DNA from: Proteromonas lacertae
Lineage: Eukaryota; Sar; Bigyra; Opalinata; Proteromonadidae
Assembly: GCA_002245135.1 (NCBI GenBank)
Contig: NGBS01001165.1
Coordinates: 124,001-188,000, forward strand
DNA length: 64,000 nt
Direction: 5' to 3'
Part shown: in pieces, positions 24,539 through 36,838 of the stretch
Numbering within the stretch: the stretch's first letter is position 1
Layout: each line of letters opens with the position of its first letter
Made by a program: the position numbers and the translations under genes
The notes under the pieces: model-generated
Database searches by the model: none
What the model saw: the letters and a program-made list of their open reading frames with translations, nothing else
What the model was told of the DNA's origin: nothing

Positions 24539-25415
24539 ATGTTGTCATATACAAGGCTTATTTATTCTCAAAAACCATTTTATTTATCAGCATTTGTAGA
24601 TATCAGAGCATTTGCCAAGAAAGCAAGTATTTTGTGAGATAATATTCTTGTAGAGAAGGTTAAGAATAGCAAATTCATCAAATAATCAATCGAAAAACGA
24701 ATCAAATGGTGTAGAAGGTGATATACAATACGATGTGAATGATGTAAAGCAAATGTTGTCAATATCTTTTTTATGGTATTTAAATCATGCATTTTTTTAA
24801 TAATTAAACGAATCTATTGAATCATTTGAAAGAAAAATCAAGACAGTTCAAATTGGTAAAACAGATCCAAGTATAAGTTAGAAATGTTATTGCTAAATAG
24901 AAATTTTATCAACAATTAAAGTAACCCATAACTCAACAACATATCCTTTGAACAAATTAGCACAAGTTGTTGTAAAGAATCCGCAAACACTCTATGTAAC
25001 TCCATTTGATAAATCTGTATATTCAAATAATGTAATATCTATAGACAACTAAACAAATATTCGATGGTATAGTAAAATCAGGGATTTGGATTTAACCCAG
25101 TAGAAGATAAAGGAGGATTATTAATTCCAATTCCAAAGTAATATTAATAAATATTTTTATTATTTTGAATAGAGTGACAAAAGAAGTAAGAGATCAAAAA
25201 ATGAAATTAATTTCTCAATATTCTGAAGAATGTAAACAAAGAATAAGAAGGGTAAGAACCAAAGGAGTAAATCAAATAAAAGCAGCTGAAAAAGCAAAGA
25301 CTATTTCAAAAGATGTGATATTTAAACAAAAGAAAGAGTTGCAGGAACTAATAGATAAATTCAATGAAGATGTTGAAAAGATGGTAAAGAAGAAAAGTGT
25401 TGAATTGGAAAAGTA
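24539..25415 (+). CDS. Mitochondrial ribosome recycling factor
   Basis: ATG 24539 gives MLSYTRLIYSQKPFYLSAF then IRAFAKKA: basic, hydroxylated, no acidic residue until the Asp near residue 21, as expected of an organelle presequence. After a disordered linker the RRF fold begins (ESIESFERKIKTVQIGKTDP), continues with YPLNKLAQVVVKNPQTLYV, TPFDKS, KGGLLIPIPK, TKEVRDQKM, and ends in the long helix RIRRVRTKG...FKQKKELQELIDKF. Introns: about 24641-24662 (uncertain), 24762-24809 (AT-AC type), 24881-24908, 25018-25045 and 25139-25172. One extra G in the GGG at 25081-25083 breaks the frame. RRF splits post-termination bacterial-type ribosomes, so the organelle probably still translates. Confidence 0.88.
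24762..24809 (+). other. AT-AC intron in ribosome recycling factor gene
   Basis: The intron begins ATATCTTTTTT and ends TTAAAC. Removing it joins ...VKQMLS to ESIESFERKIK, restoring the conserved start of RRF helix 1. It is 48 nt and contains an in-frame stop. The only GT-AG alternative (GT at 24776, AG after GAAAG) produces a stop and deletes conserved sequence. The 5' end is one base from the U12-type consensus ATATCCTTT. Confidence 0.65.
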
Positions 25416-25517
25416 ATTGATTTTTTTTAATGATTATTGTGTTGATAATGTGTCATTTTATAATCTTTTAAATAATAATAAAAATATTAAAAAAAAATGT
25501 AATTTTTAAAAATCTAA

Positions 25518-26350
25518 TTATTGTTGAGTTGGAAGAGTCATAGGCATACCATACCATCTACTTTGTAAATAATAATAGAAAAAGTCTATATATAACACTG
25601 TTTGTATCAACCCAGGAATCCAGACAATCCATCTCACATAATTCTCTGTATAATATCTAACTATCCAATTTAATATATATAATGCACGATATGCACCTAA
25701 ACATGCAACATAGTGAGATGTTAATGCTTCGACTTCACGATATCTTTGTAATACGATCAATTGAGGTAATATCGCTACTGATTCTAAGAATATGGAGAAT
25801 GCCCATAGATACTATGATATTATATATTATATATTATATATTAATACATCTTGTAATAAATGCAAAAAAGTAAATTCACTTTCACTTCCAAAGAGTTTTG
25901 TGATAAACTAAACAAGAATAATGATAATATTATACAACCCATATTGAATTATGATTATTAAATACACAGGCAAGTACCGCACATGGAACAATTGCATATT
26001 TTACGAGGAAAGAATCATGTTGTTCATCATATGTTGATCTGTATGGATCTTTCTTTGTAATCATGTATACTATTCTCATTGACAAATAAAGATATATAAG
26101 TTTCATTGTTAAATTGTAGTATTGAACAAAATCAAGTGAAAATATGTTTAGAAAGGAATTTATTATATCTGTATAACGTGCAACAAACACAAGAACATAC
26201 AACTGCAATGTTTTCAATGATAAACCTATTCATTCATGAAAGAGTAAAAATACCAGCAGCACTCTTTCTAAATGCCAATTGACTCCACAGGAAATAAAAA
26301 CTGAGCAAATGAGCGAGATCACCTGCTATTCTGAATATATTCATAATCAT
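25518..26350 (-). CDS. KDEL receptor (ERD2)
   Basis: Four exons from ATG 26350 ([20 protein letters not shown]); introns about 28-36 nt. The protein carries the ERD2 landmarks: [21 protein letters not shown]-like, [30 protein letters not shown], the block ending [13 protein letters not shown], then [25 protein letters not shown]. Seven membrane helices are expected. It returns HDEL/KDEL-tagged ER residents from the Golgi in COPI vesicles. Length (about 230 residues) is normal for the family. Confidence 0.95.
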
Positions 26351-26457
26351 CTCTGATGAAAATAAAGAAAAAAAGAAAAAAATAATTTGATTAAAAACTT
26401 GGCTTGATAAATCTTCTTTCTTCGTTAGTTTTTATATTTCACACACCATCATAGATA

Positions 26458-26937
26458 ATGGTATAAAAAGGAATACATATTTTTTATATTCTTATATTTG
26501 TTCATAGTCTGGAATTACATGCACAGATGACTGTTTAACAAGATATGAGACTTTAAAACTTCGTTCAAATGTGAGATACATTATTTACAAAATCGAAAAT
26601 GAGCAAATTGTATTTGAAAGAGATGCTCCAAGAGATGCTACTTGGGAATCTATGGTAGATAGTCTTCCCGTTGATGAACCAAGATATATTTCCTTCGATT
26701 TAGAGTATAAGGAAAGTGATGGAAGAGCCACATCAAAACTTCTGTTCATTACATGGTATGTAGATATAATTATCGATTTAATTCAATAGGGCTCCAGATA
26801 ATGCTAATATTAAGAAGAAGATCTTATATTCATCTTCTAAGAACACTTTCTTTGGAAAGTTATCAGGCAGCAAGGCTTATGATGCAGCTGATATGGATGA
26901 TTTACAAAAAGATGAAGTTATCAAAAGAGCTAATTAG
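26458..26937 (+). CDS. Cofilin / actin-depolymerising factor
   Basis: Initiator ATG at 26458 is the whole first coding exon. A 45-nt intron follows, and the mature start is SGITCTDDCLTRYETLKL. The ADF core is clear: RYISFDLEYKESDGRATSKLLFITW, a 34-nt intron inside the Trp codon, then APDNANIKKKILYSSSKNTF and the actin-binding long helix (KAYDAADMDDLQKDEV). About 140 residues, standard for ADF/cofilin, which severs and depolymerises F-actin. Ends only 80 bases from the convergent CSB gene. Confidence 0.93.
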
Positions 26938-27019
26938 TAAAAATGTACTTTTATTGTTATACAAGAGTGTATACGTGTGTTTGTGTTTAAAAACAAATAT
27001 AGTTAAAGCATTATAAAAT

Positions 27020-30000
27020 TTACCACCATTCATTCCTTAAAGCCCATATATTCTTCTTCTGCTTGGCAATTTTATGTAATAGCTCTTTGAATAATGGCGT
27101 ATTATCAACAGCTGTGTTATTGTGATTGAAATAGTCTAATATTTCAATTGTTGTACATTTATATTCATTAAATTTCTTGAAAAAAGTAATAATCTCTTTT
27201 GCTAATCTAACAGCAGGACTATTATCATTCACTAAATAATAATAATAATAATATATTAAATACATTTGCCTTTTCTCTCTTTCACTTTACTCAGTATTTC
27301 ATCAGATGATTCTATATTATTTCTATTACTAATTAAAACAGCAGAACTTTTAGAACCAAATCTTTTACGAGATGAAGTTGTACCATTTTTACCAGTCCAT
27401 GTTGGAACACCAATTGGATTACTATTTTAAATAATATTATATAATAATAACAATTATTAATTATACTTGCATTCTGCTCTAGATTGTTGTAATGCATCTA
27501 ATGCTTGTTTTGAAACACTTTTTGCATCTTTTTCTAAAGTCTTTAAATCTTTTGATAATGTTCCATCTTCTTCAAGTACATCATGACTAAATACATTGGT
27601 TAATCCAGTCTATTAACACAATAATAATATAATATATATATATATACTTTATTAAATAATGCTTTCAATAAAGATGCATTATTCTTTTCATTTTCTGCTT
27701 TTGATTTTTCTTCTGGATTTTGATTCAGTCCATCTTCTATATTATCTTCCATAATCTCAGCTTCAGGGAATAATTCAGTACTTTCTGTCACTTCATCTTC
27801 ATCTTGTAATGTAAATAATTCCTCTAAATCAGAATGTTTGAAAAACTTCTTTTGATTTGGATCTTTCAAGATTTTGTCTGTTAAAAATTGTTTGTATATT
27901 TGACGATGATATATTTTTTCTTCAATTGTACCTTTAGTCATCATTCTGTAGATAGTTACATCTCTTGTTTGACCTAATCTCCAAGCTCGTTCTCTTGCTT
28001 GAATATCTGTGGATGGATTCCAATCAGGATCATAAATAATAACATAATCAGCACCAGTTAAATTAATACCTAAACCACCAACATGGGTTGTTAGTAGAAA
28101 TATAAATATTGAACTATCTTTATTAAACATATCAACATGTTTTTGTCTTGAACTGATTGGTGTATCACCATCCATTCTACAATATCTAAATCCTAAATGA
28201 TTTACCATTTCTTCCATCATATTCAGCATCTGCTTTGTTTGTGTAAATAGCAATACTTTATGACCTTGTTGTTGTAATTGCGGTAACATTTTTCTTAATA
28301 CATTTAACTTCCCTGATCTGTCCCAATGGCCAAATTCTTCTGTTGGTGCTGAAATACCATCTAATAAATGACTATCTTCTTCTCTTAATGCTAATAAATC
28401 AGGATGATTACATACTTTTCTTAATTGAGAAATGATTTGAAATGGTTCAACTTCTTCACGGATTACTTTTTGTGTAAATTCTGAATCAATTATTCGTTGA
28501 TATACTTTACGTTGACAATCAGTTAATTTACAAAAAAGAATTTGTTCTATTTTATGAGGTAATTGTGTATTTACATCTCTTTTCAATCTTCTTAACAAGT
28601 AAGGATCAATCAATGTCTTTAAAGTTAAAGCACATTGATAGGCTATTTGAATTCTCATTGGAGTTGCACTTGAATAACCGCCAGCTGTGATTGGACGAGA
28701 AAATTGATCTAAAAATGTTGGTAATGTTGATAATAATCCTGGATATACAAAATCCATTAAAGTCCACAACTCCTTTAAATTATTTTGAATTGGAGTTCCA
28801 GATAATATTATTCTATGATACTATTTATAATATAAGGCATTATATATATACAGTATTAAATTGTTTACAAATCAAAGTAATCTCAATATCAGGATTCTTA
28901 ATCTTATCACCTTCATCTAATATAACATACTGCCAATTCACTTGTAATAAACCAATCTTTCTAGTTCTTACGCCTCCATATGTTGTAATAATAATATCAA
29001 TCTTATTATGTGCTGCTGAATTTAATATATCATCATACGAATAACCATTGTTAATAGTAGTTCCAGAATCATGAAATACAATAACTCTGAGAGGTGGATA
29101 CCATAAATGTAATTCTGTAACCCATTGGCCAATCACTGTAGCTGGACAAACTATTAGGCTTGTCTTCATCATATTGGAATATTTTAAAGAACCAAGGAAT
29201 GTTGCAACTTGTATTGTTTTTCCTAAACCCATTTCATCACCCAAAATTCCCCCAATATTTTGGCAATGTAATTCCCAGAACCATTGTACACCAATTTGCT
29301 GATAAGGAAATAACTGATTGAAAATATGTGCTGGACACTTCAAACCATCTTCAAATGTTACTGAACTTTCATTTTTCATATAATTATCAATTTCTTCATG
29401 AAAATTATAACTTTCTATTCATATATATATATATATATATATATAAAAATTAAATAATACTTTTATAATATGAATTAACATCTGCTTGTTCTACTGTTTC
29501 TATAAACGTATTATGTAGTGACTGTTTTCTTTCTAAACTCTCATTCTCATCTCTACATGCTTTTCGCCATTCTAAAAATGCTTGTAATCGTGTAAAATAC
29601 GTCTCATCAGTACCATCATCAACAATATGATGATTTTCACCTTCAATATATTCTGGATATACTCTATCAACTACACATATTTTATCACATGTTCTTATAT
29701 GTTGTTTTATTGATTCTGGAGTATCAGTTTCATTATTAAATTGTTTAAAACAATGTGGACATTCAGTTATTGATATTTTACTAATTGATTTGGTTTGGAT
29801 CTTTTTAGGTTTTGTATCATCATTATTATTACCATAATTATAAGAATCAAATATTGCATCTATATCGAGTTTATTATTATTATTATTTGCTTTTGCCATT
29901 GAATAGATCAGATCTGTGCTGGGTGATAGAGTCGTTTTAGGCGTTGCTGCATTCTTATTGGATGATGATGATGACAATAATATTTCACCAAATAAATCTC

Positions 30001-30435
30001 TTTCTGGCTTCTTTACTATCGACACTTTTTTCCTTTTCACTGGTTCTGTCTTTTCATTTGAATTATTTTTATTCAATAATTGACCGAATGGATCAAATGA
30101 TTTCTTTGGTTTTTTATTACTGTTTCCTTTATTATCATTATTCTCAGTAGAATGTTCTGATGGTGAATTTGGTACAACAATTGCTTCATTTGATTTTGTA
30201 ACAGGAGGTAGTGAAAATCTTATTATTTTCTTATTTAATATTGGTTCACTTTTTATTGGAGTTTGACTGATGATTTTTTTGCTCTTTAATCCTGAAGCGA
30301 AAGGTGTAATATGTCCATGATCCACATCACTCTCAATTAAGGTATTAACATTAGTAGCTGGTAATATTTCCACTATAAATGTGTATAATATACAGCAAAT
30401 ATACTATTTCCTTGCTTTAATGCTCTTGTAAACAT
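27020..30435 (-). CDS. CSB/ERCC6/Rad26-type Snf2 ATPase
   Basis: Exons descend from about 30435 (ATG MFTRALKQGN, then a 32-nt intron) to the stop at 27020. The N-terminal part is disordered with a C2HC zinc-finger-like motif (CPHCFKQF...QHIRTC, about 29770-29690). The Snf2 core has motif I GDEMGLGKTIQVA, motif II LDEGDKIKN, motif III near the TGTP-like turn, and motifs V-VI VIIYDPDWNP...QARERAWRLGQ. The C-terminal end (FKELLHKIAKQKKNIWALRNEW) resembles the CSB winged-helix/ubiquitin-binding end. CSB remodels stalled RNA polymerase II in transcription-coupled repair. Motif II has Asp where DEGH is usual. Confidence 0.9.
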
Positions 30436-30601
30436 CTTTAGTAATATATATTTCACTTCATAGGTTGATTTCTCTTCTAAAGATAAATTTGTCTCAGTTT
30501 CAAGAAGACCTTTTACTCTTTTTTTTACTGATTTCGCCGATGAAAGTGAAACTGTACATTGAAGAGAACAAGAGACAAATTCTATGATTTAATGAGTGAA
30601 T

Positions 30602-30791
30602 TTAAATACTTTCAGCATCTTTGATCTTCTTTTCCATTTTATTAATCACTTTTTGTTCTTCTGCAGCAGAATCGACAATTTGAACCCCATCTAACTGAAA
30701 TCTGAATAAACAAATAGACAAACACCATATACTGATTACTATGTACTTTATCTTCAACATTTACTTGTTTGTTATCTTCCTCTATTTCCAT
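30602..30791 (-). CDS. Possible small protein, unassigned
   Basis: ATG 30791 opens an acidic start (MEIEEDNKQVNVEDK). With an intron ending GATTTCAG it joins a charged helix (LDGVQIVDSAAEEQK to KKIKDAESI) that stops at 30602, giving about 46 residues. It sits alone between the CSB and Sin3 genes. No family recognised. Confidence 0.35.
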
Positions 30792-30917
30792 AAGACAAGA
30801 ATAAAGTTAATATAAAAATGAAATAGGTTTGATTATTAGTTTGAAAAATGTAAAATCAAAAAAACTTAACACAGAAAAAAACACTAATTTAAAAAAAATA
30901 TATCATTACTTAATATC

Positions 30918-33542
30918 TCAGGTATTCTTCACTGCATCAATATTAGTATTATATAACACAATCTTACCACTTTTCTTCTCAAAAATAATCTTACAATAGT
31001 ATCTGTGACTTCTTCCATTACCTCTATATTTCACATTAATTCTTTTATATAAATCTTCAGGTTTATATGTATTAATAGGAAGAATACTGTCCATATATAC
31101 AGAATAAGAAGTAGAACCACATTCAAAACTATCATTATAATCTCTAATTTCAGATATTATTTTCTTCACTATATCAGGCATTGTTAATAGATAGGAGCCT
31201 TTATATCCTAATATATCTTCAATAGCTTGTTGATAAGTGGAATTAGCTGGTAGAGAAGTGATTAAATCAACTACAGTTTCAAAATGATCTGGGAATTGAT
31301 TGTGTAACTTTTCCAGTCTTTCAAAGAATAACTATTTATTACAATAAAATTAATAATAATTAAAAATACAGTATATGTAAAACAAAATGAAGCTAAACGA
31401 TCATCAATAATACAATGTTTTTCACTAATTCTTCTTTCAAAATATTCTTCTTTCGTATTAACAATTGGCAAGTATTTTTGTACTGTAAATCCTTCATATT
31501 GTATTTTGATATATGGTTCTGTATATTCTCTAATTATTCCAACTCCATAAGGTTCAATTTCCATTGCTCCACCTATGGGAATACGTTTTGTGTCCATCAC
31601 TGCAATATTATAAAAACCAGCTAAAAATCGATAAAAGAAATCTTTATATATTTTTTTATTCGATGTTTCTCTAAGAATTGCAGATTTTATAATATCAGTT
31701 GCTGCTTCATATAAATCAATTGAATAACTAATTGGTAATACATGATATTTAGTTGATATAAATTCATTATTTTTACAATTCAAATTATTCAAAGTTTCAA
31801 CAACTCCTTTTCTAGAAAACCTCTTTTTATCATCTTCAAGATAAGTTTTACTTCTTACATCATAACTTAAAGCATAATTCTTTTCATTTATTATTTTCAT
31901 ATCTGAATCAAATATATCACGAATATAAAACCAATCCGATAATTTTTCTCTTAAACGATCTAATACTATTGGAACTCCAAATCGAGGAGCTTCATACATT
32001 AATTTCAACATTCTACTTCCATAATTCATATACAATTGACGAATTGTCATTTTATTTAAATCGCTCAGTTCATTTGGTTTTAATCGACGATATTCCACTT
32101 CTTTTTCTAATTCATCACTTAATACAGATAATACATCAATACAGTTTCTTATATTTTCTATTTTCATATCTATCTCATATTTACAATCTTCAGCATCAAT
32201 TAATTGCAATTGATATTCATTTTGTTCTGGATTTCTAAAACGGGATCCTTCACTATATGCTATATATTTATCATTTAAGTGTTTTACTAACTCATTGTAT
32301 GGTTTTTCATCTTTAATTAAATCTCTTGTTACGATATTTGGACTATTTAATATTAATATATAAATTACATATATACTCATTTTTAACAAGCAAATAGGAT
32401 GGTGATTCCGTATCTTCATAAATAATACACTTAATGAATGAATATTTAGATGGTTCTTCAGACTATTTATATCATAAATATATTATTTTCATCAATTATA
32501 CGATATTTTCAGGCAAACCTCTCTCTTTGAACACTTCTTTATATTCATCTACTAATTCACTGTCAAAACTTAAAAAACTAGTCATCATTGTGTTAAATTC
32601 ATATAATGAGAGTTTCTTCTATAAAAATATATTCTATAATACATACATCTATGAATTTTTGTATAATCTCTATCATTTCATCATATTCAAAAGGTAATAC
32701 TTTGTCTCTAACATTGTTAAAGAATTTAGTCTCAGAATCTCTCTCAGATTTTGATGACAAAGTAGTATTCTAATTGAATGAGTAAAATATCAATAATATA
32801 CTCTATAATAAGGTCTATTAACATAATCATCATCTAACTCTTTATCTGCAGTAGAATTTGGATCTATATGTGTCTTCATGTAAATTATCGACAATTTATT
32901 CACATTTCCACAGGGAGGGGATCTCTTTGCTTGAGGACACGTCGGATCAGTCAAAGGTCTCTTTACAGCTCTATCAATTGGCATTGGTATTATTGGTGTC
33001 ACTATTCTTGAAGTTTGTGTTAAAGGTGCTCTATTCATTGAATTATCCATTATTTGCTGTTGATAATTGAATATATTTGGAATTATAGTAACTCTAGGTG
33101 TCTGGGACTCAGGATGTACTAAATTTGGAACATTGTAAATCATCCTTTGTTGATTCTGTTGCTGATTATATTGTTGTTGCATGATAGAATTTCTAACTGC
33201 AGGTGGATAGGATGTACGACGAATATTTAGGCTTCTATTAACACCATTTATGTTTTGGTGATTTTGAAAGGTTGGTATAAATATAATAGGTTGTTGCGGA
33301 TAAGTCTGTTGAGTAGTATTGTTGTTGTTTGCTAATTGCATCACTTGTTGGTATATGTAGTTCTGGTTGTTAAAACTAGCTTGCAGTGGCTGTGGTTGGA
33401 GTATATATGGTAAAATCCGTGGTTGGGGATTTTGATAAACATTATTAGTAGATATAGGATTGCTAGTATTTATATTCCCTTGTGTCGTGTTCTGGTTAAT
33501 TTGATTTGGTAAATTTCCATACGGGTAGTTATAATAATTCAT
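30918..33542 (-). CDS. Sin3-type transcriptional corepressor
   Basis: Exon 1 (33542-about 32805) is a long Asn/Gln/Pro-rich tail. Next comes a PAH-like helical domain split by small introns (TKFFNNVRDKVL, EMIEIIQKFID, LYEFNTMMTSFLSFDSELV), best matching PAH3. Then follows the Sin3 central block: SPSYLLVKND, YIAYSEGSRFRNPEQNEYQ, EDCKYEIDMKIE and the helices to RFGVPIVLDRLREKLSDW, which is the HDAC-interaction domain. The C-terminal part continues through 31370 and another intron to 30918. Sin3 scaffolds class I histone deacetylases. PAH1 and PAH2 are not visible, so the protein is shorter than yeast Sin3. Confidence 0.85.
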
Positions 33543-35098
33543 TTCAGAGAAGATAAATGATTATTAAAACGATTTGATTATAAATGTTTTCGTTGAGACA
33601 AATCAAAAGATTTCAAGCCCTTTATTAAATAAATAATTATTTTAGATTTATTTTTAAGATTATTTCTATCTGTTCTACATTTATAGATCAAAAAGGGAAG
33701 TTCATTTGAATAGAAGAGTATTTATCTTAAGTTGCTAAGAGAGTAAATCATAGACAATATACAGAACAGTATGGCTAGTATCTGTATTAATGTGTATTAT
33801 GAAATAATAATATGATTATAGAGGAATTTTGACTTTTTTAATAATTAGTGTTAACAATTTTGAAGTAAACACTATAATAATTAGGTATACATCTAACCTT
33901 TATTAATACATTACTATTTCTACAAAATAAGCAAGTTAAGTATAATATGTAAAATTACTTTAGCTAAGCAATATAAATCTTATAATTCGTGTAAATGAAA
34001 AAGATAAAACAACAATATACCAATATTTAAACTTTTTATCTTGATATTGAAAAAATGAATCATCTTCGTTGTCTGAAACTGTAATACAGATCAACTAGTA
34101 ATATTGAATGTAAATATCCTGGATAACTGTTAATGTGATTAATCAGCATTCATACTTATTTTTTATTGAAGAATAAAAAATAACAATGTAAATTACATAA
34201 AAATTACATTGTGACACTATAAAAATTTTCTAAGTGTATTTTTTGTCTTTTTTGTATTTTTTCTCAATAACCATAAGGAATTAAAAAGTAAAATTTTACC
34301 ATAACATGAATTATATGTTAGAATATATGATAGTGTAGTTAGTTTCTAAATTACCTAATTTAGGTATCTTATCTCTTTATTGCATATTTATATATATATA
34401 GTCATAGCTACTAACATAACATAAACAAAATCTTTTGATTTTCTTTCTAAGGTTAAAAAAATTAAATACAGTTTGAAGTGTTTTAACCTTAATACAACGT
34501 ATTCCTTATTTAGGAACTTAAAACCATTGATTTTTTTTTGTTGGCATCGGACACTAATTTAAAGGGTTGTGGTATAGGCCATTTTTGGATTGAGAGAAAT
34601 TAATTTTGATGAGTAAATTTGGCTTGTTAGGCGATATTATGTGCAGATCGTAAAAAGTATTCATATATGGATCAGTTATCAAGTTATTTTCCCTCAATTC
34701 CCTGTAGATATGAAGATATTAGCTTTTTTTATATTTACTTGCTCCCACCTTAGTAGCTGTATTACACTATTTAACAGCATATATAAACATCATAAATATA
34801 ATAAAAAAATTAAATAACTGTTCTAAATTATTATTGATTCTTAAATTTCTCTAAAAATTACTATACAACCTATTGAATATATAAATTAATAATATATACT
34901 TTATAAAAATGTCATTTCTAATGCAGAACCAGCATAAGGTAATCTATTTTATAGAATCATAATCATATACTTTAGTAATGATAGAACTCTATTAAATATC
35001 TTCATATTTCATGAATTTAGTGATACAAAAATAGTATTCACTATAATATTTATAAATTATATTAAATATTATACTTATAAATGTGAATTGATAGCTCT
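33543..35098. other. Gene-poor region
   Basis: About 1.5 kb without a coding-like frame on either strand: AT-rich, many short homopolymers and TA runs. It begins upstream of the Sin3 start and ends at the transposase relic, so part of it may be decayed element sequence. No RNA gene recognised. Confidence 0.5.
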
Positions 35099-35935
35099 TT
35101 AACCTTGATAGTTATAATACTGATCATAATCTTTAATATTTTTCATTCCTCTAACACTATGTCTTACTTTCTTCCCACCTATTTTCCTTACATAACTATT
35201 ACATGATCGGCAGTAATGCTTGGAAGATACAAAGTTATGATAATTCATTAACTTTATCACTCCAGGCATATCTCCAATAAACGAAATACAATACACATTA
35301 TAAAACTCACTATCAATCTTAATTCCATCTAAAAATAAGTCATTGAGTTCTTTGCATATTTTGTTTATTTTTTCACTTACATTAGTTACAGTAATAACCT
35401 GAATCATATTACTACAATAAAAATTGAGAATTTTGTATGAAAACACATAAACACCATTATTATTTGTACTAAATGGACTATTTTCTACTCCATCAAGGCT
35501 TATTACTATATTTTGTCTATTCTGTTTATGTTTATATAGTTATTACATTTTTCAGTTGATGAACTAATTATTGGAATTTCTTTTATATTTGTCAATAAAT
35601 AAACTAGACTTTCTTTAATGCTAAGATAATTATCCTTATCTGGATTTGGCAAAATATTATCTTTAATTACTTTACTCTTTAATGATTTGAAAGTTCTGCA
35701 GCTTATAAGATGAATACTAGATAATTCTTTTAATAGAATTGATGAATTGACATTTGAAATATAATTCTTTATAAAGAATTTGTATAAATATGACATTAAT
35801 CTATACTCGTTATTACTTGCATTTTCATCATCGTCTTCCTCTTCACTATCTTCATTATCTTCCACTTCACTATCTTCATCCTCTTCCTCTTTACTATCTT
35901 CATTATCTTCCTCTTCACTATCTTCATTATCTTAG
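35099..35935 (-). pseudogene. Tnp2-like (CACTA/En-Spm family) transposase relic
   Basis: Two out-of-phase frames, 35865-35506 and 35446-35099, that read as one protein if the frame slips near 35510-35530. The N-terminal part is an acidic repeat (Glu/Asp/Ser, from about 35935). The centre, in the third frame, gives ISLDGVENSPFSTNNNG. The C-terminal part has YCISFIGDMPGVIKLMNYHN followed by CRSCNSY. The order 'l..DGv..f...', 'GD.P...KL', 'CR.C' is that of the Tnp2 domain of CACTA-like DNA transposons. The frame is broken and the protein stops shortly after the CxxC, so it cannot be a full transposase. No terminal inverted repeats were found by eye. Confidence 0.5.
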
Positions 35936-36838
35936 TAAAATACTAATCAAAAAATCAATTAAATAAATTCAATTACGTTTGTTATTACATTGACAATGTA
36001 AAGAATATATTTTACCGATTTATTTTTTTCAATTTACTCAATTAGTTCAATCTATTCACTCGTTATTTTGTATAAATTAAACTATGTAAAGTAGATATAA
36101 CATATAAATAGTTGTAATATAGATGCTTATTCAGTATTTGAACATATTTATTATAATACACATACACAGCATATATAACAGATTCAATATATTGTATTGG
36201 CTTAGACCAATTAATATTATAAGTTTAATAAAATTATTTACCACTTCTCAAAATCCATTCTAAGTTATATGATGGTTAAGCGATAAAAATATTACCATAC
36301 CTTTAATTTTGTTTGTTGTTTAGAAATATATATATAAAATAGTAAAAATTTAAGGACTTGAGAAATTTGTTCATATTTTTTTAGACTGCAAGTGCAGCTT
36401 TTATTTTATGGTATAATTTAACTTAGTATGTACTGTACTTTAAATTTATATAGTTAGTATTTATATTTCACTTCATTTAAAAATACATCAAAAAATAGAA
36501 TTCTTTGTTTTATAGCTATATATAAAGCAGAATATGAGATCACTAGATATACAAAAAATCTTATCTTAATTTAATCTCTAACATAATGAAAAAAACAAAA
36601 GAAAAAGGTATAAAAGTCAAATATTGACAAACCAGATCTGAGCCAAGTATTGTAATCCTATTTGCAAAATAAAATTCAATGCGAATTATTTTTTATAGTG
36701 GAAGAACAATCAAAAAAAATGATGTAGTTTCTATTGTTTAAGGTATTATATTTTCTTCTTTCAAACAATTGACAATATTCACACACACACACACACACAC
36801 AAAAGAAGATAAAAAAATAAACAACAACCATAACAAAA
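35936..36838. other. Intergenic, gene-poor
   Basis: About 900 bases between the transposase relic and the DIS3 stop codon. AT-rich, no coding frame or RNA gene recognised; contains the CA microsatellite at 36780-36801. Confidence 0.5.
36780..36801. repeat. (CA)11 microsatellite
   Basis: An uninterrupted CA dinucleotide run directly downstream of the DIS3 stop codon, in its 3' flank. Confidence 0.95.

Noticed and set aside
33543-36838. tRNA, rRNA or CRISPR content in the gene-poor region
   Set aside because: No cloverleaf, rRNA-like or regularly spaced repeat sequence could be recognised by eye.
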